DNA of 50,690 nucleotides from an uncultured Lachnospiraceae bacterium. GTDB lineage: Bacteria > Bacillota > Clostridia > Lachnospirales > Lachnospiraceae. The notes beneath the pieces were generated by a model. The model was not told where the DNA came from. It ran no database searches and saw only the letters and a program-made list of their open reading frames with translations. Shown in pieces: positions 25,689 to 34,686 of this stretch. The position numbers and the translations under genes were made by a program. How positions within the stretch are numbered: position 1 is the first letter of the stretch; every line of letters begins with the position of its first letter. The DNA lies in assembly GCA_910585895.1 (NCBI GenBank), contig CAJUHY010000014.1:1-50690 (forward strand). Direction: 5' to 3'.

Positions 25689-27574
25689 TGTTCGACATTC
25701 AGGAAGAATTGAAGAAACTTCCCCAGAAACCTGGGGTGTATATCATGCATGATGCAAAGGATGCAATTATTTATATCGGTAAAGCAATCAGTCTCAGGAA
25801 TCGGGTACGCCAGTATTTCCGTCCCAGCCATAATGAGGGGCTGAAAAAAGAGCAGATGGTAAAGCAGATTGTAAGATTTGAGTATATTATCACTGATTCT
25901 GAACTGGAAGCTTTAATTCTGGAATGTAATCTGATTAAAGAACACAGACCGAAATATAATACCATGCTGCGGGATGACAAGTCATATCCGTATATCAGAG
26001 TGACGCTGGGAGAGGAATTTCCCAGAGTCCTCTTTTCACATCAGATGAAAAAAGACAAATCGCGGTATTTCGGTCCTTATACCAGCGCCGGGGCGGTGAA
26101 GGACACGATAGAGCTGGTCAGAAAGCTCTATTGCCTGAAAACCTGCAACAGGGTACTTCCCAGGGATATCGGCAAAGAGCGGCCTTGCCTGAATTACCAT
26201 ATCCATCAATGTACGGCTCCTTGTCAGGGAAATATCAGCCGCGAGGAATACCGCGCGCAGATTGACCAGGTAATTGAATTTCTCAATGGCAATTATAAAC
26301 CGGTCATTAAAGAGCTGGAAGAAAAAATGCAGCTTGCTTCTGAGGAAATGAATTTCGAGAAAGCTATTGAATACCGCGAACTGCTAAAAGCGGTGAAACA
26401 GATTGCCCAGAAACAAAAGATAACCAGTTCAGACAGCGAGGACAAAGACATCATTGCTATGGCGTCGGATGGGGAGGATGCGGTGGTGCAGGTGTTTTTT
26501 ATCCGGGATGGAAAATTGATTGGACGCGATCATTTCCATGTGACGGTGGGGAGTGAAGATACCAGACCGCAGACGCTGTCCACTTTTTTAAAACAATTCT
26601 ATGCGGGTACGCCATTTATTCCCAGAGAACTTATGCTTCAGGAGGAGATAGAGGAGGCGGAGGTAATCGCAGAATGGCTGGCGCAGAAGCGCGGGCAGAA
26701 AGTATATATCCGTGTGCCCAAGAAGGGTACAAAGGAGAAATTGGTGGAGCTTGCGGCGCAGAATGCCCACATGGTACTGTCCCAGGACAAGGAGAAAATT
26801 AAACGCGAAGAGGGAAGGACTATCGGGGCATTAAAAGAGATAGGGGGCTTGTTGGGACTTAAGGAATTGAAGCGTGTGGAAGCATTCGATATCTCTAATA
26901 TCAGCGGTTTTGAGTCAGTAGGCTCTATGGTAGTATATGAGAAAGGTAAACCGAAACGCAGTGATTACCGTAAATTCAAACTGCGCACCGTTACTGGACC
27001 GGATGATTACGGTTCCATGTATGAAGTGCTGACGCGCCGTTTCTCACATGGTATGCGGGAACAACAGGAGTTAAAAGAACAGAAGATGGAAAATGATTAC
27101 GGCAGTTTTACACGTTTTCCAGATTTGATTATGATGGATGGCGGAAAAGGACAGGTCAACGTGGCATTGCGTGTACTGGATGAACTGGGTCTGTATATTC
27201 CGGTATGCGGAATGGTAAAAGATGATAATCACAGAACGCGTGGGTTATACTATCATAACAGGGAAATTCCCATTGACCGTCATGGGGAAGCTTTTAAACT
27301 CATCACACGGATTCAGGACGAGGCGCATCGGTTTGCCATAGAGTACCACCGCTCCCTGCGCAGCAAGGAACAGGTGCATTCTGTGTTGGATGATATTCCG
27401 GGTATTGGCGCGACCAGGCGCAAATCGTTGATGAAAGCGTTTTCTTCGCTGGATGCGATTCGTCAAGCGGATGTGGAGGCACTGGCGGCCCTTCCTGCCA
27501 TGAATCAGCAGTCTGCGCAGTCTGTTTATGATTTTTTCCATCGCCAGAATGTTGATGGCGGTGGCGTAGTATGA
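25688..27574 (+). CDS. uvrC: Excinuclease ABC subunit UvrC
   Basis: A 628-residue nucleotide-excision-repair nuclease that makes both cuts around lesions presented by UvrA/UvrB. The N-terminal GIY-YIG domain (KPGVYIMHDA, IIYIGKA) makes the 3' cut. A cysteine-containing segment and a UVR helix pair (EEMNFEKAIEYREL) follow, then the RNase H-like domain (VEAFDISNISG, DLIMMDGGKGQV) for the 5' cut, and C-terminal helix-hairpin-helix units (DDIPGIGATRRKSLM). The ATG overlaps the ftsH stop (TAATG), so translation is coupled. The pairing of ftsH and uvrC reflects operon context rather than shared function. Confidence 0.97.
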   Translation: MFDIQEELKKLPQKPGVYIMHDAKDAIIYIGKAISLRNRVRQYFRPSHNEGLKKEQMVKQIVRFEYIITDSELEALILECNLIKEHRPKYNTMLRDDKSYPYIRVTLGEEFPRVLFSHQMKKDKSRYFGPYTSAGAVKDTIELVRKLYCLKTCNRVLPRDIGKERPCLNYHIHQCTAPCQGNISREEYRAQIDQVIEFLNGNYKPVIKELEEKMQLASEEMNFEKAIEYRELLKAVKQIAQKQKITSSDSEDKDIIAMASDGEDAVVQVFFIRDGKLIGRDHFHVTVGSEDTRPQTLSTFLKQFYAGTPFIPRELMLQEEIEEAEVIAEWLAQKRGQKVYIRVPKKGTKEKLVELAAQNAHMVLSQDKEKIKREEGRTIGALKEIGGLLGLKELKRVEAFDISNISGFESVGSMVVYEKGKPKRSDYRKFKLRTVTGPDDYGSMYEVLTRRFSHGMREQQELKEQKMENDYGSFTRFPDLIMMDGGKGQVNVALRVLDELGLYIPVCGMVKDDNHRTRGLYYHNREIPIDRHGEAFKLITRIQDEAHRFAIEYHRSLRSKEQVHSVLDDIPGIGATRRKSLMKAFSSLDAIRQADVEALAALPAMNQQSAQSVYDFFHRQNVDGGGVV

Positions 27575-27647
27575 TAAGATGTAATTAATAATTCGGCAAC
27601 CATACTGAAAGATGTGGATTATTTATCCCCAAGGCGGAGAAAGGAAG

Positions 27648-28619
27648 ATGCAGATGTATAATGGGAATGGAGTAAGCGTAAGTAAGATAGTGGAGAAAAT
27701 GAATCTCAAGGTCTTAAATCCAGAGGTGGATATCAAGAAACGTAAAGTGACTACGGCAGAGGTTAACCGTCCGGCATTGCAGCTGGCAGGATATTTTGAT
27801 TATTTTGAAAAGAGCCGGATTGAGATAGTCGGTATGGTGGAACACACATACATGCAGAAACTGGAAGAGAAGGAGAAGCTGGAAATATATAAGACATTTT
27901 TTGCACACAATGTCCCCTGTGTGATTTTCAGCCGTAACCTGCAGCCGGATGAGGATTTGCTGCGGATTGCAACGGAATATAGCACACCAGTATTGTCTAC
28001 GGACCATGGGACATCTGAATTTATGGCAGAACTGATTTACTATCTTGGCGAGGCGCTTGCACCCTGTATTTCCATCCATGGCGTATTGGTTGACGTATAC
28101 GGCGAAGGTCTTCTGATTATGGGTGAGAGCGGAATTGGAAAGAGTGAGGCGGCGCTTGAATTAATCCGCCGCGGACACCGCTTAGTCAGTGATGACGTGG
28201 TAGAAATCAGCAAGATTAATGAACACACGTTGGTGGGCACGGCGCCGGATGTCACCAGATATTTTATTGAACTGCGCGGCATCGGCATTATTGATGTTAA
28301 GACATTGTTCGGCGTAGAGTGCGTCAAAGAAAAACAGAACATTGATTTAGTGATTAAACTGCAGGATTGGAAGAAAGAAAATGAATATGACCGCATGGGG
28401 CTGGATGAGGAGTACACAGAATTCTTGGGGAACAAGGTAGTATGCCATTCCCTGCCTATACGTCCGGGACGGAATCTTGCCGTAATCTGTGAGTCGGCTG
28501 CAGTAAACCACAGACAGAAGAAGATGGGGTATAACGCTGCGCAGGAGCTGTACCGCCGTGTGCAGGCGAATCTCCAAAAGGGTTCAGAAGAAGATGATGA
28601 AAGCGAAGAGAATGAATAA
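27648..28619 (+). CDS. hprK: HPr kinase/phosphorylase
   Basis: A 323-residue bifunctional enzyme that phosphorylates HPr on serine to drive carbon catabolite control in Firmicutes and reverses this by phosphorolysis. The N-terminal domain precedes the P-loop GESGIGKSEAAL, then GHRLVSDD, and the family signature LRGIGIIDVKTLFG. An acidic tail (SEEDDESEENE) ends it. I choose ATG 27648 behind GGCGGAGAAAGGAAG; ATG 27654 is possible. HPr itself is not encoded in the window. It is followed by an aminopeptidase gene and then murB, rapZ and whiA. Confidence 0.96.
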   Translation: MQMYNGNGVSVSKIVEKMNLKVLNPEVDIKKRKVTTAEVNRPALQLAGYFDYFEKSRIEIVGMVEHTYMQKLEEKEKLEIYKTFFAHNVPCVIFSRNLQPDEDLLRIATEYSTPVLSTDHGTSEFMAELIYYLGEALAPCISIHGVLVDVYGEGLLIMGESGIGKSEAALELIRRGHRLVSDDVVEISKINEHTLVGTAPDVTRYFIELRGIGIIDVKTLFGVECVKEKQNIDLVIKLQDWKKENEYDRMGLDEEYTEFLGNKVVCHSLPIRPGRNLAVICESAAVNHRQKKMGYNAAQELYRRVQANLQKGSEEDDESEENE

Positions 28620-28641
28620 AACTTGGAGGAATTGCGTAGAA

Positions 28642-30036
28642 ATGGAAAGAAAAAATGCATGGAAGAAATATCCTCAGGGCAAGCGGGAAGTTGTTTTTGC
28701 CTTTGCTGAGGATTATAAGAAATTTATTTCCGATTGTAAGACAGAGAGGGAATGCGTTACAGAATTGATTGCACAGGCCAGGGAAGCCGGCTTTGAAGAT
28801 TTAGAGAAAATAATTTCTGAAGGGCGCAAGCTGCAGGCGGGTGACAAGTTGTATGCCAGGAACATGGATAAGACGCTGGCGCTGTTCGTAATCGGCAGAC
28901 AGCCTTTAGAAAAAGGCATGAACATTTTGGGGGCGCATATTGATTCTCCCAGGCTGGATTTGAAACAGGTGCCGTTGTATGAAGATACTGAGATGGCGCT
29001 TTTAGACACGCATTATTACGGCGGAGTCAAGAAGTACCAGTGGGTGACGCTTCCGTTGGCGCTTCATGGCGTTGTAGTTAAAAAGGATGGGACAAAAGTG
29101 ACGGTAAATATCGGTGAGAAAGACGATGACCCGGTATTTGGCATCAGCGACCTTTTAATTCATCTCGCTTCCGAGCAGTTGGACAAGAAAGCTGCCAAGG
29201 TGATTGAGGGTGAGAACTTAGACTTGCTGGTTGGCAGTATTCCTTTTGAGAGTGAGGATGAGAAAGAGAAAGCCAAAGATGCAGTGAAAACAAATGTACT
29301 GAACATTTTAAAAGAGCAATATGATATAGAAGAAGAGGATTTTCTGTCAGCGGAAATTGAAGTGGTTCCGGCGGGAAAAGCCAGGGATTACGGATTTGAC
29401 CGCAGTATGGTCATGGGTTATGGTCATGATGACAGAGTATGTGCATATCCTTCTTTTGCGGCAGTCTTGGAAGCAGGAGTATGTGAGAAGACAACCGTGT
29501 GCCTTTTGGTTGATAAAGAGGAAATCGGCAGTGTGGGCGCAACCGGTATGCAGTCCAAATTCTTCTTCTATGCAGTGTCGGAGATTATGGAAGCGATGGG
29601 CGGTTACAGCCAGGTTTCATTTAACCGTGCAATGACGAATTCTAAAGTACTGTCCTCCGATGTGAGCGCAGCTTATGATCCGCTGTATGCATCTGTGACT
29701 GAGAAAAAGAACGGAGCCTATTTTGGAAATGGGCTGGTGTTTAATAAATATACCGGTTCCAGAGGTAAGAGCGGCTCAAATGATGCCAATCCCGAATATA
29801 TGGCAGAGCTGCGTAGAATCATGGATGACAACCAGGTATCCTTTCAGACGTCTGAACTGGGCAAGGTGGACCAGGGCGGCGGCGGGACCATCGCCTATAT
29901 CCTGGCAAACTATAACATGTCGGTGATAGACAGCGGCGTAGCCGTATTAAACATGCACGCACCGTGGGAGATTATCAGCAAGGTGGACCTCTATGAGGCA
30001 AAACTGGGGTACACTGCATTTTTGAAAGAGGCTTAA
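28642..30036 (+). CDS. M18-family aminopeptidase
   Basis: A 464-residue cytosolic zinc aminopeptidase that removes N-terminal (preferably acidic or neutral) residues from peptides. Conserved M18 segments with the metal ligands are visible: GAHIDSPRLDL, the catalytic DKEEIGSVGATG, SSDVSAAYDP and the C-terminal VAVLNMHAPWEIISKVDLYEA. GGAGGA at 28625-28630 favours ATG 28642; a start at 28615 overlapping the hprK end is possible. It occupies a position between hprK and murB and is spaced as part of one operon. Confidence 0.94.
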   Translation: MERKNAWKKYPQGKREVVFAFAEDYKKFISDCKTERECVTELIAQAREAGFEDLEKIISEGRKLQAGDKLYARNMDKTLALFVIGRQPLEKGMNILGAHIDSPRLDLKQVPLYEDTEMALLDTHYYGGVKKYQWVTLPLALHGVVVKKDGTKVTVNIGEKDDDPVFGISDLLIHLASEQLDKKAAKVIEGENLDLLVGSIPFESEDEKEKAKDAVKTNVLNILKEQYDIEEEDFLSAEIEVVPAGKARDYGFDRSMVMGYGHDDRVCAYPSFAAVLEAGVCEKTTVCLLVDKEEIGSVGATGMQSKFFFYAVSEIMEAMGGYSQVSFNRAMTNSKVLSSDVSAAYDPLYASVTEKKNGAYFGNGLVFNKYTGSRGKSGSNDANPEYMAELRRIMDDNQVSFQTSELGKVDQGGGGTIAYILANYNMSVIDSGVAVLNMHAPWEIISKVDLYEAKLGYTAFLKEA

Positions 30037-30037
30037 T

Positions 30038-30946
30038 GTGAGTGATGTGTTTTGGAAACAGTTACAGCAGATAACAGGAAGCGGCAGATGCTTTCGACAG
30101 GAGAACATGAGCGGACATACGACATTTCGCGTGGGCGGACCGGCGGAGTATTATGTCTGCCCTGAGAGGGCACAGATAGGAGAGATTATCTCGTTGTGTC
30201 ACGCACAGGATGTTCCCTGGATAGTGGTTGGAAACGGAAGCAACCTGCTGGTGGGGGATAAAGGAATTCCCGGCATGGTCATTGAACTGGGCAAAGGATT
30301 TTCACAGGTATCAGTAAATGGCAGCGAGATAAAGGCGGAAGCCGGAGCTTTGCTGTCTGTGGTTGCCAGGAAGGCCGCAGACTGTGAACTTACAGGGATG
30401 GAGTTTGCTTCTGGAATTCCCGGAAGCATAGGCGGAGCTGTGGTCATGAATGCAGGCGCTTACGGCGGCGAGATGAAACAGATTATCAAACAGGCAACCG
30501 TGCTTACAGCCGAGGGCGAGGAGCGTGAGCTTTCTCTGGAGGAACTCGACCTTGGCTACCGTCATAGCTGTATCCCCGGGAATCATATGATTGTGCTTGA
30601 TACAATACTCGCGCTGGAGAAAGGCAATGCTGCCGCTATTGAGGAAATGATGGCAAAACTGCGCAGACAGCGCAGCGAAAAGCAGCCTTTAGAATACCCC
30701 AGCGCCGGGAGTACGTTTAAACGTCCCGAGGGGTATTTTGCAGGCAAACTCATTGAGGATGCAGGGCTCAGGGGCTACCAGGTAGGGGAGGCACAGGTCT
30801 CAGAAAAGCATTGCGGTTTTGTTATCAACCGCGGAGGGGCAACGGCGGCACAGATCCGTCAGCTAATCTGCGATGTACAGGACAAGGTGGAAGAGCAGTT
30901 TGGTGTAAGGCTTGAAACAGAGGTACGTTTTGTAGGGGAATTTTAA
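30038..30946 (+). CDS. murB: UDP-N-acetylenolpyruvoylglucosamine reductase
   Basis: A 302-residue FAD enzyme that reduces enolpyruvyl-UDP-GlcNAc to UDP-MurNAc in peptidoglycan precursor synthesis. FAD-binding motifs GNGSNLLVGDKG and IPGSIGGAVVMNAGAYGGE are present, with the catalytic serine in YPSAGSTFKRP and the C-terminal HCGFVINRGGATA. It lacks the Tyr loop of type I enzymes and matches the Gram-positive type II form. The start is GTG 30038, one base after the aminopeptidase stop, with GAAAGAGG as a weak ribosome site, so it likely depends on coupling. Confidence 0.97.
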   Translation: MSDVFWKQLQQITGSGRCFRQENMSGHTTFRVGGPAEYYVCPERAQIGEIISLCHAQDVPWIVVGNGSNLLVGDKGIPGMVIELGKGFSQVSVNGSEIKAEAGALLSVVARKAADCELTGMEFASGIPGSIGGAVVMNAGAYGGEMKQIIKQATVLTAEGEERELSLEELDLGYRHSCIPGNHMIVLDTILALEKGNAAAIEEMMAKLRRQRSEKQPLEYPSAGSTFKRPEGYFAGKLIEDAGLRGYQVGEAQVSEKHCGFVINRGGATAAQIRQLICDVQDKVEEQFGVRLETEVRFVGEF

Positions 30947-31005
30947 GTGGGAGAAAAAGAAAGGTAAGACTTTCGGTAAAATACGCAGAAAAGGAAGGTG
31001 GCAGG

Positions 31006-31884
31006 TTGAAGTTTGTATTATTGACAGGAATGTCCGGGGCAGGAAAGAGTACGGCGTTAAAAATGATGGAAGATATAGGATATTTTTGCGTGGACAATCT
31101 GCCGATTGCACTGATTGAGAAATTTGCCGAGCTTGCGGATTTGCAGGATGCCGAGCTGCAGAAAGTTGCTGTGGGAGTAGATATCCGCAGCGGTCAGACC
31201 TTAGGAGAGCTGCAGGATGTGCTTGACAGGCTCAAGCAGAAAGGTCTGCAGTTTGATATTCTTTATTTGGATTCTCAGGATGATGTGCTGGTCAAAAGGT
31301 ATAAGGAGACCAGGAGAAGCCATCCTCTTGCAGGAAATGAGCGGGTGGACAAAGGGATTCAGGAAGAACGTCAGCGATTGGAGTTTCTGCGGAAGCAGGC
31401 GAGTTATATTGTGGACACCAGCAACATGCTTACCAGGGAACTGAAAGCAGAGTTGGAGAAAATTTTTGTCCGCAACCAGGATTACAAGAACCTGTTTATC
31501 ACAATTGTGTCGTTTGGGTTTAAATATGGAATCCCTACAGACTGTGATTTAGTGTTTGACGTGCGTTTCCTGCCTAATCCTTACTATGTGGAGGGTCTGC
31601 GCAGCAAGACAGGCAACGACCGCGAGATTCAGGAGTATGTGATGCAGTTTCCAGAGGCATGGGAATTTACGCACAAGCTGGAAGATATGGTAAAATTCCT
31701 AATTCCCAATTATATTGTCGAGGGTAAAACACAGCTTGTAATCGGCATTGGCTGTACCGGCGGCAAACATCGCTCTGTGACGCTGGCAAACGTACTTTTT
31801 GAGCGGCTGGCGGACAGGGAAGGATATGGAATCAAGATAGAGCACAGAGACATCCAAAAGGATTCACATAAAATGACCATATGA
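31006..31884 (+). CDS. rapZ: RapZ/YvcJ-type nucleotide-binding protein
   Basis: A 292-residue P-loop protein. Walker A is GMSGAGKST at residues 8-16; the C-terminal domain shows DVRFLPNPYYV, LRSKTGNDREI and GIGCTGGKHRSV. In E. coli RapZ guides RNase E to the GlmZ small RNA and so tunes amino-sugar synthesis; in Firmicutes the role is less clear and the gene sits, as here, before whiA. The start is TTG 31006 behind GGAAGGTGGCAGG. A direct repeat lies between it and whiA. Confidence 0.95.
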   Translation: MKFVLLTGMSGAGKSTALKMMEDIGYFCVDNLPIALIEKFAELADLQDAELQKVAVGVDIRSGQTLGELQDVLDRLKQKGLQFDILYLDSQDDVLVKRYKETRRSHPLAGNERVDKGIQEERQRLEFLRKQASYIVDTSNMLTRELKAELEKIFVRNQDYKNLFITIVSFGFKYGIPTDCDLVFDVRFLPNPYYVEGLRSKTGNDREIQEYVMQFPEAWEFTHKLEDMVKFLIPNYIVEGKTQLVIGIGCTGGKHRSVTLANVLFERLADREGYGIKIEHRDIQKDSHKMTI

Positions 31885-31890
31885 CATGAG

Positions 31891-32005
31891 GGGGAGAGTC
31901 CTGATGTCTCCTGCCGGTATCAAAGAAGTAAAATATGACATGAGGGGGGACCCAACGAAGTTGGGGAGAGTCCTGATGTCTCCTGCCGGTATCAAAGAAG
32001 TAAAA
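31891..32005 (+). repeat. Exact 43-bp direct repeat between rapZ and whiA
   Basis: Bases 31891-31933 recur exactly at 31963-32005. The shared GACATGAGGGGG lead-in recurs too (31883 and 31938 regions), and the second copy has a short insertion able to fold as CCCAAC-GAA-GTTGGG. One open frame of 61 codons (31886-32071) runs through both copies, giving GRVLMSPAGIKEVK twice, but the last 22 bases overlap whiA, so coding is doubtful. Confidence 0.85.
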
Positions 32006-32049
32006 CAAGTGGGCCGATGTAAGATGACGAAAAGGGTGGTAGTGCGGAC

Positions 32050-33003
32050 ATGTCGTTTTCAGGTGAAGTGAAAGAAGAATTATCGCGGCAGTTCCATAAG
32101 AGCAGACATTGTCAGATTGCTGAGATTGCAGCGATATTAAGTTTTGTGGGCAAGTTGGAGGAGATGCAGGGACGTAAAGTATTGCGTATCTATACGGAAA
32201 ACATTTCCCTTGCCCGCAAATTTTTTATTTTGATGAGAAAGACCTTTCATGCAAATGTGAGTATTGCAGCGAGGCAGAATGTTTATCTTCACAAGAGCAG
32301 GATTTTTGTGATTTCCCTGACGGCGCCAGAGGAAATCCGCAAGGTGCTGCTGGCAGTGAAATGGCAGAATGAGAAAGGAGAAGATATCCGCAATGGGGGG
32401 CTTGCCAACAGGCTTTTGGTTCAGAATACTTGCTGCCGCAGAGCATTTATCCGGGGGGCGTTCCTGAGTGCAGGTTCTATGAGCGACCCGGAGAAATCTT
32501 ATCATCTGGAGATTGTCTGCAGCGGTCAGCAGAAGGCGGGGCAGCTGCAGGAGATTATTAACAGTTTTGGCATGGATGCCAAGATAGTCCAGCGTAAAAA
32601 GAGCCACGTTGTGTACCTGAAAGAAGGTTCCCAGATAGTGGATATGCTCAATATCATGGAAGCCCATGTGGCTCTGATGAATTTAGAGAATGTCCGCATC
32701 CTCAAGGAAATGCGCAATTCTGTCAACCGTCAGGTAAATTGTGAGACGGCAAACATTAATAAGACGGTGAGCGCTGCCGTCAAGCAGGTCGAGGACATCA
32801 ATTATATCAAAGCTGTGCGGGGGCTTGACAGCCTCTCGGACAGTTTGAAGCAGATTGCCTTGCTGCGGCTGGAGTATCCGGAGGCGGCATTGAAAGAGCT
32901 TGGTACATATTTAGAGCCGCCGGTGGGAAAATCAGGAGTGAACCACAGGCTGCGCAAATTATGTGAAATTGCGGAGGAATTAAGGCAGTCAGGGAAGGAG
33001 TGA
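32050..33003 (+). CDS. whiA: WhiA-family DNA-binding regulator
   Basis: A 317-residue protein with an N-terminal LAGLIDADG-like domain lacking nuclease residues (FIRGAFLSAGSMSDPEKSYH is the conserved core) and a C-terminal helix-turn-helix domain (LRLEYPEAALKELGTYLEPP, then GVNHRLRKL). WhiA controls sporulation genes in actinomycetes and affects cell division and chromosome segregation in Bacillus. The rapZ-whiA neighbourhood is the standard one in Firmicutes. The ATG at 32050 matches the usual N-terminus SFSGEVKEEL. Confidence 0.97.
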   Translation: MSFSGEVKEELSRQFHKSRHCQIAEIAAILSFVGKLEEMQGRKVLRIYTENISLARKFFILMRKTFHANVSIAARQNVYLHKSRIFVISLTAPEEIRKVLLAVKWQNEKGEDIRNGGLANRLLVQNTCCRRAFIRGAFLSAGSMSDPEKSYHLEIVCSGQQKAGQLQEIINSFGMDAKIVQRKKSHVVYLKEGSQIVDMLNIMEAHVALMNLENVRILKEMRNSVNRQVNCETANINKTVSAAVKQVEDINYIKAVRGLDSLSDSLKQIALLRLEYPEAALKELGTYLEPPVGKSGVNHRLRKLCEIAEELRQSGKE

Positions 33004-33009
33004 TTCTTG

Positions 33010-33912
33010 ATGAAGAAAAAACTCTTGTTTGTATTCAATCCTTTTTCAGGAAAGGGGCAGATAAAAAATAAACTGCTGTCTATTGTAGACCAGTTTGTGA
33101 AAAATGGTTATGAGGTGACTATCCATCCCACACAGAAACCACAGGATGCTATGGAGCAGGTGGAAGCACATGCGGGTCAATATGGTCTGGTCGTATGCAG
33201 CGGTGGAGACGGTACCTTGGATGAAGTGGTGTCGGGGATGATGCGCCGTAAGAAAAAGGCGCCCATCGGTTATATTCCCTCCGGGAGCACCAATGATTTT
33301 GCATGTTCCCTGCAGCTTCCCAAAAGTATGGAGAAAGCTGCGAAATTAGCCGTGAGCGGCGTGCCTTTTGCTTGTGATGTCGGTAGTTTCAATGATGGAT
33401 ATTTTGTGTATATTGCAGCTTTCGGTTTATTTACAGATGTATCCTATGCCACCAGCCAGGAGCGGAAGAATCGCATAGGGCATCTTGCCTATATTTTAGA
33501 GGGTGTGAAGAGGATTCCGGCGGTACAGCCCTACCAGCTTCGGATTGCTTATGAGGATCAGGTGATTGAAGGGGAATTTATCTATGGAATGGTCACCAAT
33601 TCTGTTTCTGCCGGGGGATTTCGCAACATCACCGGTAAAAATGTCAAATTGGATGACGGCCTCTTTGAGGTTACTTTAATCCGTATGCCCAGAAATCCAA
33701 TAGAACTGAATGAGATTATCGGCAGTCTGACAAATTTGATTGACAATACAGACCTCATCTATACCTTTAAGACTCATCGCCTGAATGTAGAATCTGGTGA
33801 GGAGGTTGCCTGGACGCTTGATGGAGAATATGGAGGGAAACATAAAAGTGTCACCATATCTGCCGAGAAGCAGGCAGTGGAAATAATTGTTGACAGCGAG
33901 ATGAAAAACTGA
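33010..33912 (+). CDS. Diacylglycerol/lipid kinase family protein
   Basis: A 300-residue protein of the DagK/YegS/BmrU lipid-kinase family, which phosphorylates diacylglycerol or similar lipids at the inner membrane face. Motifs: NPFSGKG at the start, the nucleotide-binding GGDGTLDEVVSG, and GYIPSGSTNDFACSL; a C-terminal beta-sandwich carries LDGEYGG. ATG 33010 has AAGGAG 9 nt upstream; TTG 33007 is an equal alternative. It starts 6 bp after whiA and ends the housekeeping operon before a strong terminator. Exact substrate unknown. Confidence 0.9.
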   Translation: MKKKLLFVFNPFSGKGQIKNKLLSIVDQFVKNGYEVTIHPTQKPQDAMEQVEAHAGQYGLVVCSGGDGTLDEVVSGMMRRKKKAPIGYIPSGSTNDFACSLQLPKSMEKAAKLAVSGVPFACDVGSFNDGYFVYIAAFGLFTDVSYATSQERKNRIGHLAYILEGVKRIPAVQPYQLRIAYEDQVIEGEFIYGMVTNSVSAGGFRNITGKNVKLDDGLFEVTLIRMPRNPIELNEIIGSLTNLIDNTDLIYTFKTHRLNVESGEEVAWTLDGEYGGKHKSVTISAEKQAVEIIVDSEMKN

Positions 33913-33924
33913 TTCAGGAAATGC

Positions 33925-33977
33925 CTGCAGGGCGCTTAGTTAAAGTCTGATGCTAAGCGCCCTGCAGTATAGTTTTT
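33925..33977 (+). terminator. Strong intrinsic terminator ending the ftsH-whiA block
   Basis: A perfect 15-bp GC-rich stem (33925-33939 against 33953-33967) with a 13-nt loop is followed by TATAGTTTTTATT. Confidence 0.9.
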
Positions 33978-34073
33978 ATTCTTAAATAATTTTTGAAAGT
34001 TTCCAAAGCGGACAATTCCATAGACCTTACACTTTTTGTTTGGTGTGGTTGTTATGTTGTGGTTATATATTGA

Positions 34074-34271
34074 TTATTCTTTGATTATATCTAATTCAGT
34101 AAGATTGATACCTGAAGCTGTTAATATAACTTTTAATGCCGTATATCTTCTTTTCATCTTTTTGTATACATCAGAATCTTTTTCGCAGGATATCATATAA
34201 TCTTGTAATCTTTCAAATTCTTCCACATTCTTTTGCATCATTTCTTTTTCAGTCACTTCCATTACCTCCAT
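34074..34271 (-). CDS. Small protein, unknown function
   Basis: A 65-residue charged, helical, probably cytoplasmic protein on the minus strand: an acidic N-terminal coiled-coil-like half (EKEMMQKNVEEFERLQDYM) and a conserved-looking C-terminus (RRYTALKVILTASGINLTELD). A good minus-strand promoter lies 48 bp upstream and AAAGGGACGG precedes the first ATG; later ATGs at codons 4 and 11-12 are possible starts. It sits between two plus-strand units and is transcribed alone. No family recognised. Confidence 0.6.
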   Translation of the reverse strand: MEVMEVTEKEMMQKNVEEFERLQDYMISCEKDSDVYKKMKRRYTALKVILTASGINLTELDIIKE

Positions 34272-34318
34272 ATCGTCACCGTCCCTTTTAATGATGATAT
34301 TATTTATAAGTTATAATT

Positions 34319-34347
34319 ATTATAACGGATTTATCGGAGAGTGTAAA
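34319..34347 (-). promoter_or_regulatory. Promoter of the small minus-strand gene
   Basis: On the minus strand TTTACA (34347-34342) and TATAAT (34324-34319) are 17 bp apart, placing the start near 34312. Confidence 0.7.
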
Positions 34348-34472
34348 GTCTATCAGTTTCCCCGTTTTATTTGGCAGGTACTTTTGGCATACAGAATTCA
34401 GTTGCCAGTGAACAGTAACTTCGGCAGCTGATTTCATCATAAAAATTAAGAAATGCAAAAGTACATCCTAAA

Positions 34473-34481
34473 TGTTATAAT
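34473..34481 (+). promoter_or_regulatory. Extended -10 promoter and leader of the ECF sigma gene
   Basis: TGTTATAAT is an extended -10 element (TGn plus TATAAT at 34476-34481); the -35 region ATGCAA is poor. The 200-nt leader to the sigma gene contains a nested fold at about 34495-34543 (ATAGCC/GGCTAT around GCAAA/TTTGC). Apart from these and the AGTGAACAGTAAC string at 34407-34419 I see nothing else between 34348 and 34686. Confidence 0.5.
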
Positions 34482-34686
34482 TAAATCACCACAAAATAGC
34501 CAGGCAAAGGAGTGTTTTTGCAAACATATTGGGCTATGAAATTAAATGGTATTCTTGCCGGCAACAAGCTGTATGCCAAATTTCTGACACACTTTCCATA
34601 AACAGACACTTACAGCGTTCGATAAAGGGTGGTAAAACCCATACCATAAAAAGCGGCAGAGAAAACACTCAAGCAGGAGAGAAATA

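Noticed and set aside
24952..25698. Minus-strand serine- and proline-rich frames of 164 and 170 codons
   Set aside because: They mirror the acidic repeat tail of ftsH and owe their length to its biased codons.
31886..32071. A 61-codon gene between rapZ and whiA as a confident CDS
   Set aside because: It consists mainly of the 43-bp duplication and overlaps the whiA start in another frame. I list it as a repeat only.
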